Under the pieces are notes generated by a model. The model saw only the letters and a list, made by a program, of their open reading frames with translations. It made no database searches and was not told the DNA's origin. 64,000 nucleotides of DNA from Spongospora subterranea f. sp. subterranea (taxonomy: Eukaryota; Endomyxa: Phytomyxea; Phytomyxea; Plasmodiophorida), in contig JAUGWO010000062.1 in assembly GCA_049724395.1 (NCBI GenBank), positions 124,001 through 188,000 on the forward strand, written 5' to 3'. The position numbers and the translations under genes were made by a program. The first letter of the stretch is position 1. Each line of letters opens with the position of its first letter. Positions 13,014 through 24,528 of this stretch are shown here, piece after piece.

Positions 13014-14165
13014 CTACAATAGTTTATTGCCTATCTGCGTCTTCATTCCGTTGACGTTGAATAAGGTCTCAAACCCATCATAGCCCGATTTAGTAATTTC
13101 TTGCAGAAAATCTCCGGTATCTGAACCGAGCGGGACAAGGCAGATCACACACCCGCCTCCTCCGGCTCCCGTCAGTTTCGCAGGAAATCCGTGTTTTTCC
13201 GCTATTCCCACCACATCATCAATTGCAGAATGTCCAACGCCGAGGTCGCATAACAGCTTATGGTTCGCTCGGATCAGCTTCCCACAGATCGTTGCTCCAT
13301 TAGGATCTTTCAAACGCGTCGTTGCCTTTCGAACAATGTCGTCGATTTCCGAGAATATTGCCAAGGCCGTTTGTGTTGAAGATTTCAGAAAACTATCTAC
13401 GCCAGCAATTAAGCGTTTTGTCGATCTGGATATTCTAGTGTTCACGACTAGTAAACGTTGGGAAGACGGGGCGGGGACTTGCTCTGGATCAGCACCTTTT
13501 TGATAACGAGCGGCGCCCCCATGAACCACGACGAAATTATCGATTCCGCTAGGAGACCCGTGAATAATCCGTTCAGCTTCATACGCCCATCGGTTAACCA
13601 GCTGTCGACTCCCTAGTTGTAAATCCTTGATCTGGCCTGAAACAGCCAGCAGTGCACTTGCGACGGCGGCGGAGAAGGAAGCCGACGACCCCAGACCAGC
13701 ACCGATGGGAATCTCAGAACTGACGATCATCGAAATCGGCGATAATTTTGAAACCGGATCCGGTTTTCGACTACAGATTCCAACAAACAGAAACACAATT
13801 ACGCGAACAGAATTATCCACGATATCCTGAGGAATCGCATCGCATCTGGCGGTAGTATCATGTTCAATATCGGCCATGGATATGGCGCGATCAACCTCGT
13901 CCATAACGTTACGCTGACCACTTATCACGTTGCACGCCGAGTCGATCAGTTGGCAACGCGCAGTGCAGTCCATGATGGCCGAGTAAGGGATTCGGACCAG
14001 GCGATGAAGAAGGCGGATCTCGAAATGGGTGGCGACCTCGGGCTGGAGATCGACGTCGACGTTGGTCCACCTGTCAATGGCGATGGCGATGGCAGGCGTC
14101 CCATGGACAACGCTATGCTCGCCGTGTAGTATGATCTTCCCCGGGACGCTGGCTCGGACGTGCAT
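13014..14165 (-). CDS. Mevalonate kinase
   Basis: Mevalonate kinase phosphorylates mevalonate with ATP in the isoprenoid/sterol pathway. It is a GHMP-family kinase. The 383-residue single-exon frame has all signature motifs: substrate region PGKIILHGEHSVVHG near residue 10, ATP-binding loop EIPIGAGLGSSASFSAA near 155, catalytic aspartate in SGIDNF near 220, and the C-terminal glycine loop KLTGAGGGGCVI near 340. I chose the ATG at 14165 because it sits directly before the conserved HVRASVPGK start; the in-frame codons upstream are not ATG. It is intronless beside the 19-intron exportin gene. The two stop codons lie only about 175 bp apart, tail to tail. Confidence 0.95.
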   Translation of the reverse strand: MHVRASVPGKIILHGEHSVVHGTPAIAIAIDRWTNVDVDLQPEVATHFEIRLLHRLVRIPYSAIMDCTARCQLIDSACNVISGQRNVMDEVDRAISMADIEHDTTARCDAIPQDIVDNSVRVIVFLFVGICSRKPDPVSKLSPISMIVSSEIPIGAGLGSSASFSAAVASALLAVSGQIKDLQLGSRQLVNRWAYEAERIIHGSPSGIDNFVVVHGGAARYQKGADPEQVPAPSSQRLLVVNTRISRSTKRLIAGVDSFLKSSTQTALAIFSEIDDIVRKATTRLKDPNGATICGKLIRANHKLLCDLGVGHSAIDDVVGIAEKHGFPAKLTGAGGGGCVICLVPLGSDTGDFLQEITKSGYDGFETLFNVNGMKTQIGNKLL

Positions 14166-15941
14166 CGCTGGCAATGGCCAACGCCCGATGGCACGAGAGC
14201 CAATCTGACAACCTCACCACGCATTCCTTGATTCACTCAGATGGGTTTGACTCCAAATATCGCCACCGGAAATTTTTGAACATCTCAATAATTTGTCAAT
14301 AATCCTATGTTGATTGTTTTTCAAAGGAGTTGGTATTTTGATATGAATATTGTTTCTGGCCCCGGTAGTTGGCGGTCATTTCTGGTATTCATCAGATGAG
14401 CAACGACGCAGCAGCGACATCTGCAAAATTCGGGATAAGGACCTCCCTCGATCGTATTGAACGATAGCACCCTGGCAGTCGCTGCTGACGGTTTAGCGTC
14501 CCAATGCAATGTCGATCTCTATTGTTTCGCGTTTGGGGGAGGTCGGCATTGCATCCGAGACATTTGATCGAAGAACCGTCAGCGATAGATGCCAGTGTGT
14601 TACCTTCCAATTCCAATACGATGAAGGGCCAGTTGCTCTTCCCGATTTGACGACTTTCTGCTAAACGGATTAGCGTCGCCGACCCTGGGGAGACCGCCTT
14701 ACATAGGCGGAAATCAGAACAGGCCAAAGTTAGACAGTCTGAGGTCATTGATTACGAAATTAGTTCAACGGTCGCTCCAAAAAACAGTCGCAAGTTCCGC
14801 TGCAATCTGCTCCAGCTGCCCATGTTCTTGTCAACATTGACCATCAACCAGCCCGTCGCGCCATTGTCTGCCCCGGAGTGAATTGAGTCGACACCGACCA
14901 GGTGCAATTGAATCAATTGTACGGGTATTGAGCGATGATTGAAAAAAAATTGGTAATCAAGGACTGTCGGAATTTCGAACCTGGACCAAAAAAGCATTAC
15001 CAACTGGAACAATTGGGATAGTACGTTGCAACTGTTTGGGTTTGAAACCTGGCTGGACACCACAAAATTAACATCATACAGTATTCAATGGTATGGTGTT
15101 CGTAGAATCGTCCGTCGACAGGATTAAAGCCAGATACAAGTCGCCCTGTGTGATGAGAACAATATCCCCCGATCAACAACGAGTAATCGGGGGTTTTAGT
15201 GATTTCAACCAGGTTGGCGAAATTACAGGGACGGTATTTTCGATAACTCAATCTGAACAGTCACTTTCCTCTCTTTACGCAGAGGAGATTGCAGAACGGA
15301 ATCACCAAGCGCCGTAGTGCAATCCTTCGGAAAAAGGACGGCCCCTGACGAACAAAGGGGCCGAGCTGGCAGGATCGGAGTCAGAGTGGAGCTAGATCCA
15401 TCCGGCGGCAGCCTGTTCCAGATTACCGGTTCGCTGTCGATGAATTCTTGGTTATTTATCCATTCATGCGAGAGAAACCTCGGGAAGGTACAACCTCATT
15501 CCTGTCGTTGAATCCTGCTCCGATGCTTTTCTCAGGTTTGGAAGTTACTGGATCATCGATTCAACGCACAATACGACAGCATATGGATTCAACCCGATCG
15601 CTATAATCGTGAGTTGATAAAGCGACCAATAACGGTTATCCGACATGTTACTGCGTCTCGTCCAAAGAGAATCGCCAACGCTATGAATGTATTGCGCCAC
15701 ATGGCGTACACGAAACTCGGTCATGGTGAGGTTAAAAGCCAGTGTGCTAGAACAGATTAGAGCCCGTTTGGATGCCACGGATCCGGGATTTTGCAAAATT
15801 CGTTCTTCGCAAGATTCTGGTAATTCATTTTTTGCTCGTTCATGTCATTTTGAGCCATTATGGAGCGACTGTTTGCCAGATATCAAGAAAGTTTTGCCGT
15901 TCCCCAGACGGTTCCCCCACACAACAATGACGCCATCGGAG
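14166..15941. other. Spacer with no gene I can support
   Basis: Only short open frames on both strands, none with an ATG plus a family-like sequence. The minus-strand frames at 15251-14997 and 15063-14752 look vaguely protein-like but cannot be joined or named. They may be remnants of the repeat-derived DNA that fills the interval to about 17 kb. Confidence 0.5.
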
Positions 15942-16095
15942 AACCATCTCAGGGCCGTATGCGATGCAACTAAGAACCAGTTCCTAGTCGCGCAGCTGCA
16001 GGCCCAGGCTGATATGGGCAAGCGCGCCGGTAGAGGGTTCAAGAAAGAAGCCTGGGCGGCCGTAACGGTACCGTTCAACAAAGCAATTCAAATGC
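15942..16095 (+). mobile_element. Myb/SANT-like DNA-binding domain fragment of transposon type
   Basis: The frame around 15942-16095 reads VCDATKNQFLVAQLQAQ then KRAGRGFKKEAWAAV and VPFN. This is the pattern of the Myb/SANT-like domain (GFKKEAW core) that precedes or accompanies transposase-like genes in fungi and plants. The flanks are open but carry no catalytic domain I can see, so this is probably a relic of a Harbinger-like or related element. Assignment rests on the motif alone. Confidence 0.5.
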
Positions 16096-16195
16096 AGTCT
16101 ACTTCCGGGGAAGATCAAGTCCCGTTTGGATGCTTTGAAGAAAGACTTCAAGGATTTCACATACTTGAAAACATTTCAGGTTTCGGGTGGGATAC

Positions 16196-16916
16196 GAATC
16201 CCAATGTCGAGTTCTCGAACAATTGCTTGGACACTCTCTTGGAGACCTTGTTGAACCTCCAGAGTAATTGTGTTCCTCGATATTTCGTGCAACGAACTCT
16301 TGATCGACAATTTCCTTCCGCTCCGTCGCTAGAATTTTCTTGTCGAGTAGCTGATGTTGCTGTATGGCTCTGGCTATCGTCAAGATGGGAGGTGGAGTGA
16401 TGGACACAGGAGAACCATATTGGGATGCCCGGGTAGTTGGAACTGCATGTCGTATGGCTCACGTCGACGAACCGGCGTTGGTAAGCGATGTCGCTACAAC
16501 CCACGCTCCTCTAGTACAATGGCGATGGTCGATTTAAGAGAGATTGATGCCATTATATCTCAACTTTCGGATCTGATGCCTGGCAGAATTGCGCATAGGG
16601 ACGCGTTTACAACGGTCATCCAATACGCGGTCGTAGAACCTTTCAAGCGTACGATAGCCAGAGCCACATAAGCTATTCGACAAGAAAATTCTAGCGACGG
16701 AGCGGAAGGAAATTGCCGAGCACATTGTTCGTGGCGTCAAGAGTTCGTTGCCCGAAATATGCCTGGAAATAACGCGCACGTTAAATGTCGACGGTCGCAA
16801 GGCTATCGAAGAAGGTTTGCAAAGAGCGGGCAGCACGATTACTCTGGAGGTTCAACCCGGTCTTCAAGAACGTGTCCAAGCAATTGTTCAAGAACTCGAC
16901 AATGGGATTCGTGATT
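16196..16916. repeat. Large imperfect inverted repeat; arms carry the same coding fragment head to head
   Basis: The minus strand of 16388-16196 and the plus strand of 16650-16916 share long near-identical blocks. The longest runs from gacaagaaaattctagcg through the following gaaggaaatt; another is gtccaagcaattgttc. The plus arm has extra internal segments. Both arms start a reading frame KKILATERKEI; the plus arm stays open to 17002. The protein is not recognised. The arrangement looks like two copies of one element or gene fragment inserted in opposite directions around a spacer of about 260 bp. Confidence 0.75.
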
Positions 16917-17002
16917 TGATAGCCATTATCCACATGGGGATCCAGAAGCTAGACCCTAACTATTTTGCACCTGTCGGGTTACAATACTGTGTTAACTTAT
17001 GA

Positions 17003-18242
17003 AACATCCTCCCTCCGTTTCAAAGTAAACTGATCGATAGGGATGGCAGCATCTCAGGCTTGTTCTCCTTATCTGAAATAGATGGTTATGAAATCAGGCT
17101 CTTCTGTCCGCCAGCAAACAGTCCAGATTAACACTATCACTTTATTGATAGATACGAGAACAAGTTTGCAAGATTGAACATCATATTTCTAGCCCTTGTA
17201 ACTGTTTCTTATAGGCAGGTAGCGTCGGCAAAATATTCACATTGAGAAAGCGCAAGTCCAGAAATGAAGGCCAGTCGAAATCCGAACGTTGTAGTGGTTA
17301 ACGATCCCAGGCGACACAGTTTTGGAAGTTAAACGCAGGACACACGGCCGAACAAGTCGTGAAATGGAAGCGAGGCACCCCAGCGAGTGCCAAGATCAGC
17401 CCATACATTGTTTTCACCCGAAACTGATTTAATTAGTTGAGATTGCCATCCAAATTCAGACGCAATCGGTGGACTTCATCCAAAAAGTGTCGATTAAGGA
17501 AAAACTTTTACACTCTCAGGATTATAGAGACAAACTAGATTTCGGTGGTCTGTAAAATATTCGAAAAGAATGCTTTCCAGTACAAAGTAGATAATCAAAG
17601 CACCGAACCGCGTACTGGACTGGGATTTTCTTGTCGGGAACCGACCAATTTACAGGCGATCTTTCGAAAGCACTACTACAAAAGCTAGCGGCTGGTGATG
17701 TTGTTTTCAACTGGTACTGTAAATGAAAATTGCAGTAGATCTCTGGCTGTTTGGGGAAACCCAAAATTTGACAGAGCTTGGATACGACACAGAATCTGGA
17801 GAGATCCCTTTTCCAGAATATATTTGTCCACACCGGAGAGCTTCACAGATAAAGAAGGGACACTTCGATTTACTCAGCGTCAGGCATAAAGTGAGGAACT
17901 GTCAGATGAGAATCCCGAGAGACCTCGTCCAGCCAGGTTAGTACTAGTTGATTATTCCCCTTTGACATGCACAAACACCATGGCAGTTTCCTTGACAGAC
18001 TTTGGTCGGGGTGTATACTCCAAATGGCGCCATGAAACTTTGGCAGTTTAGATCACCTTCGACAGGAAACTGCCAGTACCCTTTGAAACAATCCAAAGCC
18101 AAGACACCCAAAAGACTGTAAATGAGGCATTGGAAAATAGAATTTTACCATTGGTCTGTTCGCGGGAACCATATCAATAAGCTGTAGGTGATCAAAAAGT
18201 GCAAAGTCCCGTCCAGCCGCTCAGCAATGACTACATGTCCAG
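17003..18242. other. Spacer; nothing recognised except one small hairpin
   Basis: No supported gene. Short open frames at 17522-17941 on both strands lack family features. A short inverted repeat (ggcagtttcct at 17982, its complement ending 18074) could form a stem of about 11 bp around a loop of about 70 bases, possibly a small non-autonomous element. Confidence 0.4.
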
Positions 18243-18548
18243 CTGACGCATATATATCTGCGCAACAGACTCATGCATACCATTGCGCAGTATGTTCGTG
18301 TCGCATATTTATCTGCGTAACAGGCTCATTTGCGCAGTATGTTCGGGTCGCATATTTATCTGCTCATTTGCGCAGTATGTTCGTGTCGCATATTTATCTG
18401 CGCAACAGGCTCATTTGCGCAGTATGTTCGTGTCGCATATTTATCTGCGCAACAGGCTCATTTGCGCAGTATGTTCGTGTCGCATATTTATCTGCGCAAC
18501 AGGCTCATTTGCGCAGTATGTTCGTGTCGCATCTTTATCTGCGCGCAG
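18243..18548. repeat. 47-bp minisatellite directly upstream of the TSTD2-like gene
   Basis: Copies begin gcgcagtatgttcgtgtcgc at 18285, 18332, 18370 (a 38-bp copy lacking nine bases), 18417, 18464 and 18511, with a degenerate half copy before them. The array ends about 50 bases before the start codon at 18598. Units begin gcgca and contain tgcgc, so single strands could pair within and between copies. Open frames across it are repeat-derived and are not called as genes. Confidence 0.95.
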
Positions 18549-18597
18549 TGTCATGTAGCCCTGAACCTGTTCTATCGAGTTCATTCGTTGATCGATC

Positions 18598-19622
18598 ATG
18601 TATCGGGTCCTTCTCTTCTATTCGTATTCTCCAGTGGAAGACGCGGGAGGCCATCGCGATTGGCAACAGAATGTCTGCACGCGCCTCAAACTGCATGGGC
18701 GGATCCGCGTCGCCAGCCAAGGCATCAACGGAACTGTCAGCGGGACCGAAAATCACATCGAGGAGTATATGCGCCAGGTGGACGCGACGGCTCTGTTCCC
18801 ATCTATGCAATGGAAGACGTCAATTTCCCCAAACGGTCATTGCTTTTCTTCGCTACGAGTCGACCTTCGTTCAACTGTAATCGACTGGTTCACTCCTTTT
18901 GTGCTGATATTTTTGATAATATTTTCCAATAGATAGTTAATCTGGGCGTTGACATCAAGTTCAATCCAGGAAAATATATGAACCCGATCGAATTTCACTG
19001 CGCCATTAAAAATTCCTCACGTGAAGACACACTGATTTTGGATTGTCGTAATAGCTATGAGTGGCAAATCGGCAGGTTTCAAGGCTCATATCGACCGCAC
19101 GGAAGGCAATTCACAGACTGGCCTAGCCAGATCGACGACATGATCGCCCGAGAATGTTTCACCGGCAAACGGGTGCTGATGTACTGTACAGGAGGAATTC
19201 GTTGTGAATTGGGCTCATCATATCTCAAATCTCGTGGAGTCAACGATGTCGCACAGTTAGAGGGTGGAATTCATGTACTGAAACCATCACATTGTATTTG
19301 CATTGCTTTTTAAAATAACGGACCTTAGGAATATCTGATGGCATTTCCTGACGGAGGCTATTTCCAGGGCAAAAATTTCGTTTTTGACGAACGAATCGCG
19401 CTGCCATCCGCAAATCCTTTGGTTGTTGGACGATGTCATATCTGCACAAGTGCTTTTGATGATTATTCACCGCGACGGCGCTGCATGCATTGCAGAATTC
19501 TGTTGCTCGTTTGCAACGAGTGCGCCGAATCGCACCCGTCCATGATCGATTGTGATAGGTCGTGCTCACACAGCCAAGCGAAATCAGATTGTAGGCAATC
19601 CAACAGAATTGTAAGCTGTTAA
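18598..19622 (+). CDS. Rhodanese-domain protein of the TSTD2 / UPF0176 (TrhO) family
   Basis: The bacterial member TrhO hydroxylates tRNA wobble uridine; the animal member is TSTD2. Three exons join in frame: 18598-18876, 18933-19274 and 19329-19622 (introns of 56 and 54 bp). Domain order fits the family. An N-terminal acylphosphatase-like part (VASQGINGTVSG) leads through VNLGVDIKFNPGKYMNP into the rhodanese domain (LILDCRNSYEWQIGRF), with the active-site loop YCTGGIRCE. The C-terminal cysteine cluster (CHICTSAF, RRRCMHCRILLLVCNECA) is a likely zinc site. The canonical ERAS after the loop is ELGS here; the catalytic cysteine is kept. A tRNA role in this organism is inference from the family. 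The start abuts a minisatellite. Confidence 0.85.
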
Positions 19623-19757
19623 ATTAATGTAAATTACATTTATACATATCGTAGTTAAACATGGGAAACAGTTTGTTAAATCTTCTTGTTTAGCAAATGC
19701 GTCTTCGTCCTCCGTATATCCATCATGTCTGATGCATCGATGCAATACCCGCAGACA

Positions 19758-20857
19758 TTACACGGCTGGGTTTCTATGCAAATATGGAAGCATTGATACA
19801 TGTGTTGCGATCTTGTCCTGTTGGTGTCGTCCTGTAGAACCGGCATTGACGTTTACAATTTTTGGCGTCGGCAGTTCATCATATGAGAGTTCTCGAGCCC
19901 CAATCACCTCAACACCCGTTGAATTCTCTTTTGTCACGAGATCAATAACATGTTTCAGCGATGTTTTGGAGTGAATTTGCTTCATCGATGATACGTTATC
20001 TCGACATTCTTTTACCAAATCTTCTAATTTTTCTTTATCATCGCTCTCCATCTCCCGAGGAACAGGCACATCAACGCCCTCTACGACCGGCAATGCATCC
20101 GCTTTGAGGAAAGGTTAATTGATGTCGCAACAGCATCGCTTTCCCATAGGGCCTGTCTTCTGGCTTTAGCGGCTTCCGTATCAGATGAGAATCCGTGCCC
20201 TTCGATTATGGCAACGCGCTGTTTGACGCTCCGCACCAGCTGTTGCATCTCCAGATCCTGAAGGTATGTGGCTAGATTTAGATTGTTCGCAAACTCCATT
20301 AACTGTTCAATATCTTTTCTTTTGGCGCTTTCTCCCTCTTCTTCCGTCATTGACCACGCTGGTTTCGTTGCCGCCACTTTAGCGGCCATGTCCCTTTTCA
20401 GTTCTGACAATGGTGCTGAAAACAGCCTTTCCGCCTCTCTTTCCGTCAATTCACTGTTCTCTCCTTTAACAGCTTCACAAATTCGTCTTCTCACATACGC
20501 TGAACGCTCCTTGAAATTTTTCAGGCGAATTTGTTCATGGGTTTTCTCCTTCTCTTTCCTTTGTTCCTGTTTGAGCCGTTCATATCGAAGCTCATCCAGC
20601 CATCTCCTGTGCTTTTTAACGGCGGGCAACATGCTGTGTCGTTTTCGATGCAGTTCCATCGCCGGATTTCTGACCGGTAGATACCCTACCTTATCGCTAA
20701 CGTGGCCGCCCGAGATGAACGCGGGTGGACGATCGGCCTGCGCCGCCAGCCCCGTTGTCGGGCGCATGGATAGCATGACGCCCTTGTAGATGACCTGGGC
20801 GCTAGATGCCGATGGTGCTCGCATCGGCGGATCTGACATCATCACACCCTGCGTCAT
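19758..20857 (-). CDS. Basic/acidic coiled-coil protein, flagellar-type in appearance
   Basis: The ATG at 20857 opens a frame of about 258 residues. A basic helical block (RRWLDELRYERLKQEQRKEK, about residues 85-105) is followed by charged helices and a segment of the form WSMTEEE..ESAKRKDIEQL then YLQDLEMQQLVRSVKQRV. This layout recalls cilium-associated coiled-coil proteins of protists and chytrids, but I cannot name the family. A second frame (20093-19758, with KHVIDLVTKENS and LPTPKIVNVNAGS) looks like the C-terminal continuation. I could not find an intron that joins the two in phase near 20090, so a one-base assembly indel or a missed exon is likely. It is convergent with the rhodanese gene. 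Confidence 0.5.
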
Positions 20858-21267
20858 GGCTGCTTGGAACCCCTCGGATTGAACACTGCCCTATAGTCAG
20901 GTACACGGGATCGATTTGCAATCTTCATTTCATCTGCAGTCTCCATTGAAATCTGGTTTCACAGTATCACCCGTCAATATTGCTTGTTTCCCACGTCTGA
21001 GTGGTTCTACCTATTTTTCATCAGCTCGCAAATTGTTTCAAAATCGTTTGCAGTTCACTTGTGCATTTTTTTGTTTGTTGCTTTTGAACAAATACTACTA
21101 ATAGAAATGAATCTCGGAACACCAGGGGTCTGATCAATTACTGTTCAGCCACGAGGACAACCGCTCAACATGCTCGGACATGATGACATGCTGCTCGTTG
21201 CAATCACGGGTTCTATTGTCTCTCAAATGAGAGCTGTTTATCAGCAGGAACGGGCGAGTTATTCCGT

Positions 21268-21897
21268 TTATTCCTTAACCGCACCCATATTCACTTTACC
21301 CTCTGGAAACTCTACATCACCACCTACTAGCACCCGAGACCCGACGAGCGACTCTACTAGTGTAGCAGGGAAGGACTTAGTCTTAACATCAGTGAAGATA
21401 GCGCCGTGTACTGGGTTACAACATCCCGTCAGGCATGAACTAATAATTCTAGTTAGTGTCGACTTTCCAGTACCGCCCTCTCCCACCAGCAATACCAACT
21501 TATGCTCCTGAACGGGATCCAGCAATGCGTTGCCCAGAATCCACCGAAACGTGCGTGCGTCTAGTTCATCCTCGGACACGCGGTTGATGTGACGCTCCAC
21601 TTGTGTCTCTTTGCTGATGACACAGTACTGTGGCGTGACAGATAGGGATGTGGGTGACACAGCAACGGTCGAGATAGAGGGAGATGTGCAACCGATGCAC
21701 TGGACAATGGCCGAGATCCCCCTAAATCTCACTAGGGCGGGTAGCCCTGAGTCCGAAGGATCAGTTTCGGGCACGTATCTCCAATCTCCCATACAGAAGC
21801 TCTGCGGAACTGAAATGGTGGGTTCAGCACCGCGATGGAGCATCCTGATGAATCTGCTCATGGACTTGGCCCAGTTGACTGGAGCATTGAGATCCAA
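21268..21897 (-). mobile_element. Fossil of a viral-type SF3/D5-like helicase
   Basis: A minus-strand frame carries a P-loop (VLLVGEGGTGKSTLTRII), a VEF-type strand after LVGSRVLVGGD, and upstream helices. This resembles the C-terminal ATPase of D5-type primase-helicases of large DNA viruses and virus-like elements. No capsid, polymerase or integrase partner is visible nearby and no terminal repeats were found. I treat it as a partial, broken, old insertion. It could alternatively be a domesticated ATPase fragment. Confidence 0.45.
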
Positions 21898-23388
21898 GAT
21901 ACTCCTTACTACTTCGCCGCCTTCTGTTGGTAAACCGGGACTGCAGTCAATTCCTGATTCCTTTTTTCGTTGATTTTGTTGCCTTCTAACCGACCCAGTT
22001 TATCTGCCTATCGAATGTGACATTCTTGGAGCTGTCCCAGTGAATCGTCGATTACTCCTCGGAACCGATCCATTCGTAGTGTTGGAAATCCACAACTCGT
22101 TCAATTTAAAAATAGTATTTGATCATCATCGTTTTGCCATCGGGAATAAGCAGATTTTGATCGAGAACAATGGAACGCATCCGAACAGGCTAATCACCTA
22201 TTAGAAGTCAAGAAGCTCCTACAACACCGATGAAGGACAGCAACAGCCGATGTCCATTTGCTGATATTTTTTCTAGCAAGCGACGCAACAACTGAAACGC
22301 CATTTCGCCCCAAATCGAATGTTTCTCAGATGTGCTGGAGTACCATACATTTGCGCGCTAGAGCTCCCTTGATTGCTGTCTCCATTGCTGCTTTCGTTGA
22401 GACATTCGATGATTTTCCGGAGCGAAACAGCGTTCAGTTTTTGTGTCGTTTGCTAGAGGACGTACGCACGGAAATGGCAGGTGTACATCAGCAGATCGTT
22501 CAACTCATAATACTGTGAAATTCAATGAAATATCATCATGGGGTTTATAATTCCATTGACATCGTGGGTCGTTCTTACAATATCCAGTGAGGATACCAGA
22601 CGTGGTCCATATTCGATCAGACAATTGCGATCGGCAAATTTGTATCTGCATTGTGACCAGATTATCGCTTTCATATAACCAGCTTTCACTAGATTTTTTG
22701 TTATTCGACGATCAATAGTCGACCGCATTCGTATTTTTGTTGTCCAGTGATTTCCAGCTACTTTTACTAGTCTCTGGTTTATTCGTTGTTTGTAGTTATT
22801 CGATATTGGTTTCCTGAACGGTTTCATAATCCGATGGTCGTTTGATCGTGAACTGTTCCGAAACAACTATAGTGATATCTAAGAAAGTTTATTTGATCAC
22901 CAACCTGTTCCACGTTGGCTTGTGCGCGAACGGACCAGACGGGACCCCGACCCGAAAACGAACAGAAACCGGTGACTAAAACCGATTTTTTTCGAAATTG
23001 GGGAGAAGGCGGGCACTGAAGGGCCACGGTTTGCGAGAGTTGTATTGAGCCGCCGATGGGTGATAAGTTAGGAACCATTCTCAGTTTGTGCATAGGTCGT
23101 CGGTGACGTCAAGTAGACCAGATGGGTAAGACCGGATCTGATATTGGGCGAACGGTGAATGTACCTGAACCGGTTTACCGTTGGCAACTTCCAATTTTGC
23201 TGTATGAGTGAACAATTGCGCCCCGAAACACTCAAGAAATCATTGATTTACATTTGGATTTCACTGGCCAGTGCCCACACAGTTTGACATGGCCCTTGGA
23301 CAACGAAAATCATTATTGGTGGGGACGTTATCGTGATGCCCTACAGTGGTGGTGATCCACAGAAAGAGAATATGACTTGTTATTCCGT
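21898..23388. other. Spacer with no supported gene
   Basis: Only short unrelated open frames on both strands. The minus frame at 22866-22522 is basic and unlike any family I know. No repeats or RNA genes seen. The spacer lies between the helicase fossil and the 3' end of the zinc-finger gene. Confidence 0.5.
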
Positions 23389-24528
23389 TTATTGTGAATA
23401 ATATCTAGAAAGTAGATCATCATCAGAATCCCGAGTCGGTATAATTACTAGTTCGTGTAACGGTGTAGGAGAGGGGTGGATCTTATCGCCACCCTCATCG
23501 CCACCGCTCTCGCCCTCGGAGCTATACCCGGACGAGCCCGTATTCGTCGCCATGGGGTCGGCGACTCGACCGTGACTCCCCACCTGGAAACCCAATCGTT
23601 GAGATCGTAGTCCAATCAACGAGAAAACGTTCGTGTGCCCCAAACCATGTGCCTCGTCAATCGCCCTGGGGTCGTGAACCGCTTCGGACAGAGGTGGCAA
23701 TCGGTCGGGCCCACCGGCTGCAGCGACGGAATGTACGCCGTCCCATGAATACTGGTCATATGGCGGTTCAACCGGCCAACGGTCGTGAACGATTTACTGC
23801 AGATGTCGCACTGCGATGGCTGCCGCTCGTGGACCAGGGAGTGGATCTTCAGTTTGCTCCGGCAGATGAACCCTTTCCCGCAGAGCGAACACTCGAAGGG
23901 CCTCGAGCCGGAATGGACGCGTTCGTGGGTTGTCAACTATTCCGGTCGGATTAGAATTCGGAAAACGGATTTCCATTAACGGTGGGGCGATACTTACGGT
24001 GTGCTTCTGAAAAGGAAGTCAATATCAGTTCGGGATTTGTTGAAAACAATTGGGAGGGACGAACCTGAGTGAACGCTTTATCACAGGTCTGACACTGAAA
24101 TGGGCGCTGGCCCGAATGAGTTAACAAATGGGATTTCAGGTTCCCTTTGGTCGATGACGATTTCCCTGCGTTGGAGTGTTAGGGATATGGGGTTTGGCAT
24201 TGAACAACTGGGGTCAACCGCATATTGGGCAAAGGTGCCCGGCGCTTGGGAGATGGATCTTCTCGTGAACTCGCACCGACCCTTTCTGGCTGAACTCTTT
24301 ACCGCATATCGAGCAACGATATTCGTTGAACGTGTTGTGCCTGGCCTCGTGATTAGCCAGGTTGGCTTTATGGGTAAACCTGCGGGCGCAGATCGAGCAG
24401 CAATGCGGTTTCGTGTCGGTGATCTCCTGATTCTTCGACGGGTTGGTCCGATTGGGCGCCGGTCGAGGTCCTTGCATGGCGGCGTAGTGGGCCAATGTCA
24501 TCATGGAGGATGCTTCGTCGTCAGCCAT
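23389..24528 (-). CDS. Seven-finger C2H2 zinc-finger protein, likely transcription factor
   Basis: Five exons join in frame through introns 24218-24166, 24064-24007, 23997-23937 and 23645-23584 (53-62 bp). Three of the junctions fall inside fingers and restore perfect C-x2-C-x12-H-x3-4-H spacing, which supports the splice sites. Fingers in order begin CSICARRF, CSICGKEF, CPICGKSS, CQTCDKAF, CSLCGKGF, CDICSKSF and CHLCPKRF. Several linkers resemble TGEKP (HSGQRPFQC, HSGSRPFEC), as in DNA-binding fingers. The tail after the last finger is Ser/Gly/Asp-rich (SSGYSSEGESGGDEGGDK) and could be a regulatory or activation segment. The start is at 24528 (MADDEASS); an in-frame ATG seven codons upstream is possible. 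Target genes are unknown. Confidence 0.9.

Noticed and set aside
14321-15317. Several 60-100 residue frames after mevalonate kinase
   Set aside because: They overlap on both strands, lack ATG starts or families, and could not be spliced together.
18243-18548. CRISPR-like appearance of evenly spaced repeats
   Set aside because: Units are contiguous tandem copies with no unique spacers, and the window is eukaryotic. The same holds for the arrays at 8.2, 45.4 and 58.6 kb.
18283-18932. Overlapping open frames across the 47-bp array
   Set aside because: Their sequence is just the translated repeat unit (CRIFICATGSFAQYV-like) in several frames.
22522-22866. Basic open frame of 114 residues
   Set aside because: No motif, poor context, and equal support for other frames; treated as chance.
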